In this document: piece by piece, positions 60,112 to 64,000 of the stretch
Layout: each line of letters begins with the position of its first letter
Numbering within the stretch: position 1 is the stretch's first letter
Source: Paraburkholderia rhynchosiae
GTDB taxonomy: Bacteria; Pseudomonadota; Gammaproteobacteria; Burkholderiales; Burkholderiaceae
Assembly: GCF_002879865.1 (NCBI RefSeq)
Contig: NZ_PNXY01000018.1
Span: 62,001 to 126,000, forward strand
Reading direction: 5' to 3'
DNA: 64,000 nucleotides
The notes under the pieces: generated by a model
Database searches by the model: none
What the model saw: the letters and a program-made list of their open reading frames with translations, nothing else
Told to the model about the DNA's origin: nothing
Position numbers and translations under genes: made by a program

Positions 60112-60600
60112 ATGACCGCAATCCAAAATTTTTTCAAGACCTTCTTCCTGACGGAGCTGCTCAAAGGCCTCGCACTGACCGGACGTTATACGTTCCAGCG
60201 CAAGGTGACGGTGCAGTTTCCGGAAGAGAAGACCCCCATTTCACCGCGTTTTCGCGGCCTGCATGCGCTGCGCCGTTATGAGAATGGCGAAGAGCGCTGC
60301 ATCGCGTGCAAGCTGTGCGAAGCGGTGTGTCCCGCGCTTGCTATCACGATCGAGTCTGAAACGCGCGAGGACAATACCCGTCGCACGACGCGTTATGACA
60401 TCGACCTGACCAAGTGCATCTTCTGCGGTTTCTGCGAAGAAAGCTGCCCGGTGGATTCGATCGTCGAGACGCACATTCTCGAATATCACGGCGAAAAGCG
60501 CGGCGACCTGTACTTCACGAAGGACATGCTGCTGGCCGTGGGCGATCGCTACGAAGCGGAGATCGCCGCCAACAAGGCTGCCGACGCACCGTACCGTTGA
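60112..60600 (+). CDS. nuoI: NADH-quinone oxidoreductase subunit I
   Basis: The 162-residue ferredoxin-like protein has two 4Fe-4S motifs, CIACKLCEAVCP and CIFCGFCEESCP, for clusters N6a and N6b. It relays electrons to N2 in NuoB. It lies 15 bases after nuoH. A GC-rich 200-base gap with a weak hairpin (60680-60701) follows before nuoJ. Confidence 0.97.
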   Translation: MTAIQNFFKTFFLTELLKGLALTGRYTFQRKVTVQFPEEKTPISPRFRGLHALRRYENGEERCIACKLCEAVCPALAITIESETREDNTRRTTRYDIDLTKCIFCGFCEESCPVDSIVETHILEYHGEKRGDLYFTKDMLLAVGDRYEAEIAANKAADAPYR

Positions 60601-60801
60601 AGCGTTCAGCCGAAGCGGTAGATGCACCAGTAACGCATGAGTAAATGCAGCAGTAACACGGCCTGTTGTCGGGCCGAGCGCCGCGGCCTGAACGCCGCGG
60701 CACGGCGCACCTGTGCGGCTGTTCTGGCGGTTTCACGCTGTTGCCAGACGCACGTGCCAAAGAACAATGCCTGACGATGGCCTAACGATGAACCGGTAAT
60801 C

Positions 60802-61488
60802 ATGGAATTCACGACCGTACTGTTCTACATCTTCGCGCTGCTCCTGGTGGTTTCGGGGCTGAAGGTGATCACCTCGCGCAACCCGGTGTCCTCCGCACTG
60901 TTTCTCGTGCTGGCGTTCTTCAACGCAGCCGCGATCTGGATGCTGCTGCAAGCCGAGTTCCTTGCCATCCTGCTGGTGCTGGTCTACGTGGGCGCGGTGA
61001 TGGTGCTGTTCCTGTTCGTCGTGATGATGCTCGACATCAACATCGACGTGCTGCGTAAGGACTTCAAACGCTTTGTGCCGATGGCCACGGTGGTGGGCGC
61101 GATCATCGTGCTCGAAACCGCGCTGATCCTGTGGCACGGCTACGGCGCGACGAGCACGGTGGTGCGCGACACGGCCGCAGCGGCGGGCGGCATGGGCGAC
61201 TGGTCGAACACGCGCCTGATCGGCAAGGTGATCTATACCGACTACATCTTCGCGTTCGAAGTGGCCGGCCTCGTGCTGCTGGTGGCGATCATCGCGGCAA
61301 TCGCGCTCACCACGAGCCACAAGAAAGACAGCAAACGCCAGAACATCAGCGAGCAGGTGAAGGTGCGTGCTCAGGACCGCGTGCGCGTCGTGAAGATGCC
61401 GTCGGAGAAAAGCGCGGCAACCGTCGCGGCGGAAGAAGCCGCAGCAGCTGCGGCAGCGGCCGAATCGGCATCTGCCAAGAACAGCTGA
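60802..61488 (+). CDS. nuoJ: NADH-quinone oxidoreductase subunit J
   Basis: The 228-residue membrane subunit has five helices, with LVLAFFNAAAIWMLLQAEFL and YVGAVMVLFLFVVMMLDINI matching NuoJ, including the pi-bulge helix TM3. It ends in a 45-residue cytoplasmic tail rich in Lys then Ala, which makes it longer than E. coli NuoJ (184). It belongs to the membrane arm next to NuoK. Confidence 0.95.
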   Translation: MEFTTVLFYIFALLLVVSGLKVITSRNPVSSALFLVLAFFNAAAIWMLLQAEFLAILLVLVYVGAVMVLFLFVVMMLDINIDVLRKDFKRFVPMATVVGAIIVLETALILWHGYGATSTVVRDTAAAAGGMGDWSNTRLIGKVIYTDYIFAFEVAGLVLLVAIIAAIALTTSHKKDSKRQNISEQVKVRAQDRVRVVKMPSEKSAATVAAEEAAAAAAAAESASAKNS

Positions 61489-61508
61489 GCGCACAGGAGA
61501 TAGAAACC

Positions 61509-61814
61509 ATGTTGACCCTTGCTCATTACCTTGTGCTCGGCGCGATCCTGTTTGCGATCAGCGTCGTCGGCATTTTCCTGAACCGCCGCAACGTCATCAT
61601 CATCCTGATGGCGATTGAACTGATGCTGCTCGCGGTGAACACCAATTTCGTCGCGTTCTCGCATTATCTCGGCGACGTGCATGGCCAGATCTTCGTGTTC
61701 TTCGTGCTGACCGTTGCGGCAGCGGAAGCGGCGATCGGCCTCGCGATTCTGGTGACCCTGTTCCGTAGCCTCGACACGATCAATGTCGAGGATCTCGATC
61801 AGCTCAAAGGTTAA
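61509..61814 (+). CDS. nuoK: NADH-quinone oxidoreductase subunit K
   Basis: The 101-residue protein starts at 61509 (MLTLAHYLVLGAILFAISVV) after AGGAGAT. Three helices are evident, with two buried glutamates in LMAIELMLLAVN and AAAEAAIGLAI that take part in proton transfer. Length is the family standard. Confidence 0.97.
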   Translation: MLTLAHYLVLGAILFAISVVGIFLNRRNVIIILMAIELMLLAVNTNFVAFSHYLGDVHGQIFVFFVLTVAAAEAAIGLAILVTLFRSLDTINVEDLDQLKG

Positions 61815-61831
61815 TCTCAGGAAAAGCGGTT

Positions 61832-63901
<2,070 letters not shown>

Positions 63902-63915
63902 GGCGAGGGACACTA

Positions 63916-64000
63916 ATGCACGCTTATCCGATTCTCAGTATCGCCATCTGGTTACCGATCCTTTTTGGTTTGCTGGTTCTGGCCATCGGTTCCGACCGGA
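63916..64000 (+). CDS. nuoM: NADH-quinone oxidoreductase subunit M, N-terminal part
   Basis: Only the first 28 residues are present (MHAYPILSIAIWLPILFGLL onward), a hydrophobic start typical of NuoM; the window ends here. The position directly after nuoL, with a GAGGGAC ribosome-binding site, supports the call. The rest of the gene and nuoN lie beyond the edge. Confidence 0.85.
   Translation, partial: MHAYPILSIAIWLPILFGLLVLAIGSDR

Noticed and set aside
57967..60126. A 719-residue minus-strand frame across nuoG-nuoH-nuoI
   Set aside because: It spans several genuine complex I genes in antisense and is made of Arg, His, Asp and Gln repeats with no fold signals.
60637..60774. A 45-residue Cys-rich frame (MSKCSSNTACC...) between nuoI and nuoJ
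   Set aside because: No ribosome-binding site, no domain, Arg/Ala/Cys composition typical of random GC-rich sequence.

Overview
The window is about 63-65% G+C and reads as chromosomal core sequence from a Burkholderiales betaproteobacterium, most likely Paraburkholderia or a close relative. The gene order supports this: secG, tRNA-Leu(GAG) and nuoA onward; ilvB-ilvN-ilvC, psd, pssA, leuA; and rng, maf, rlmH, rsfS, nadD, hemF, purD, yebC on one strand. The placement is an inference from gene order and protein character, not from a database search. I see no insertion sequence, prophage, CRISPR array or replication origin.

Layout. 1-7391 (minus strand): housekeeping genes for RNA turnover (rng, partial), nucleotide house-cleaning (maf), ribosome maturation and silencing (rlmH, rsfS), NAD, haem and purine synthesis (nadD, hemF, purD), a YebC factor, and uracil salvage (upp). 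7647-9952 (plus): an SDR-like protein without the catalytic Tyr/Lys, methylglyoxal synthase and a quinone oxidoreductase. 10166-18671 (plus): a complete high-affinity potassium system, a small membrane ORF, then kdpF-A-B-C and the sensor/regulator pair kdpD-kdpE. 18715-19112: a guanidinium exporter behind a two-hairpin guanidine-II riboswitch. 19367-23697: DUF4126 membrane protein, an FtsX-like permease with no ATPase beside it, a group II truncated haemoglobin and a DUF924 protein.

23713-33539 (minus): an ArnT-like glycosyltransferase; a TetR regulator, LOG-family protein and SDR; a lipid/envelope trio (LpxH-like phosphoesterase, GT4 glycosyltransferase, DgkA); and an ECF sigma factor followed by DUF3619, DUF3106 and RDD membrane proteins. 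33892-41051 (plus): branched-chain amino acid synthesis (ilvB, ilvN, ilvC, leuA) with phosphatidylethanolamine synthesis (psd, pssA) in between. 41186-43484 (minus): SulP transporter plus beta-carbonic anhydrase, a likely bicarbonate uptake pair. 43719-45762: a two-repeat BamE-like lipoprotein and a lone branched-chain amino acid type binding protein. 46006-48780: rpsO and pnp, each with a structured or repeated leader. 49032-51655: quinone oxidoreductase, tpiA, secG, tRNA-Leu. 51816 to the end: complex I genes nuoA to nuoM, the last one cut by the window edge.

The features most worth a second look are mostly regulatory: the guanidine-II riboswitch, a long hairpin in the pnp leader, hairpins before nuoA and between ilvN and ilvC, a palindrome before upp, and a broken small lipoprotein reading frame before leuA. 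Among proteins, the sigma/DUF3619/DUF3106/RDD module and the phosphoesterase-GT4-DgkA module are the best candidates for under-described systems.
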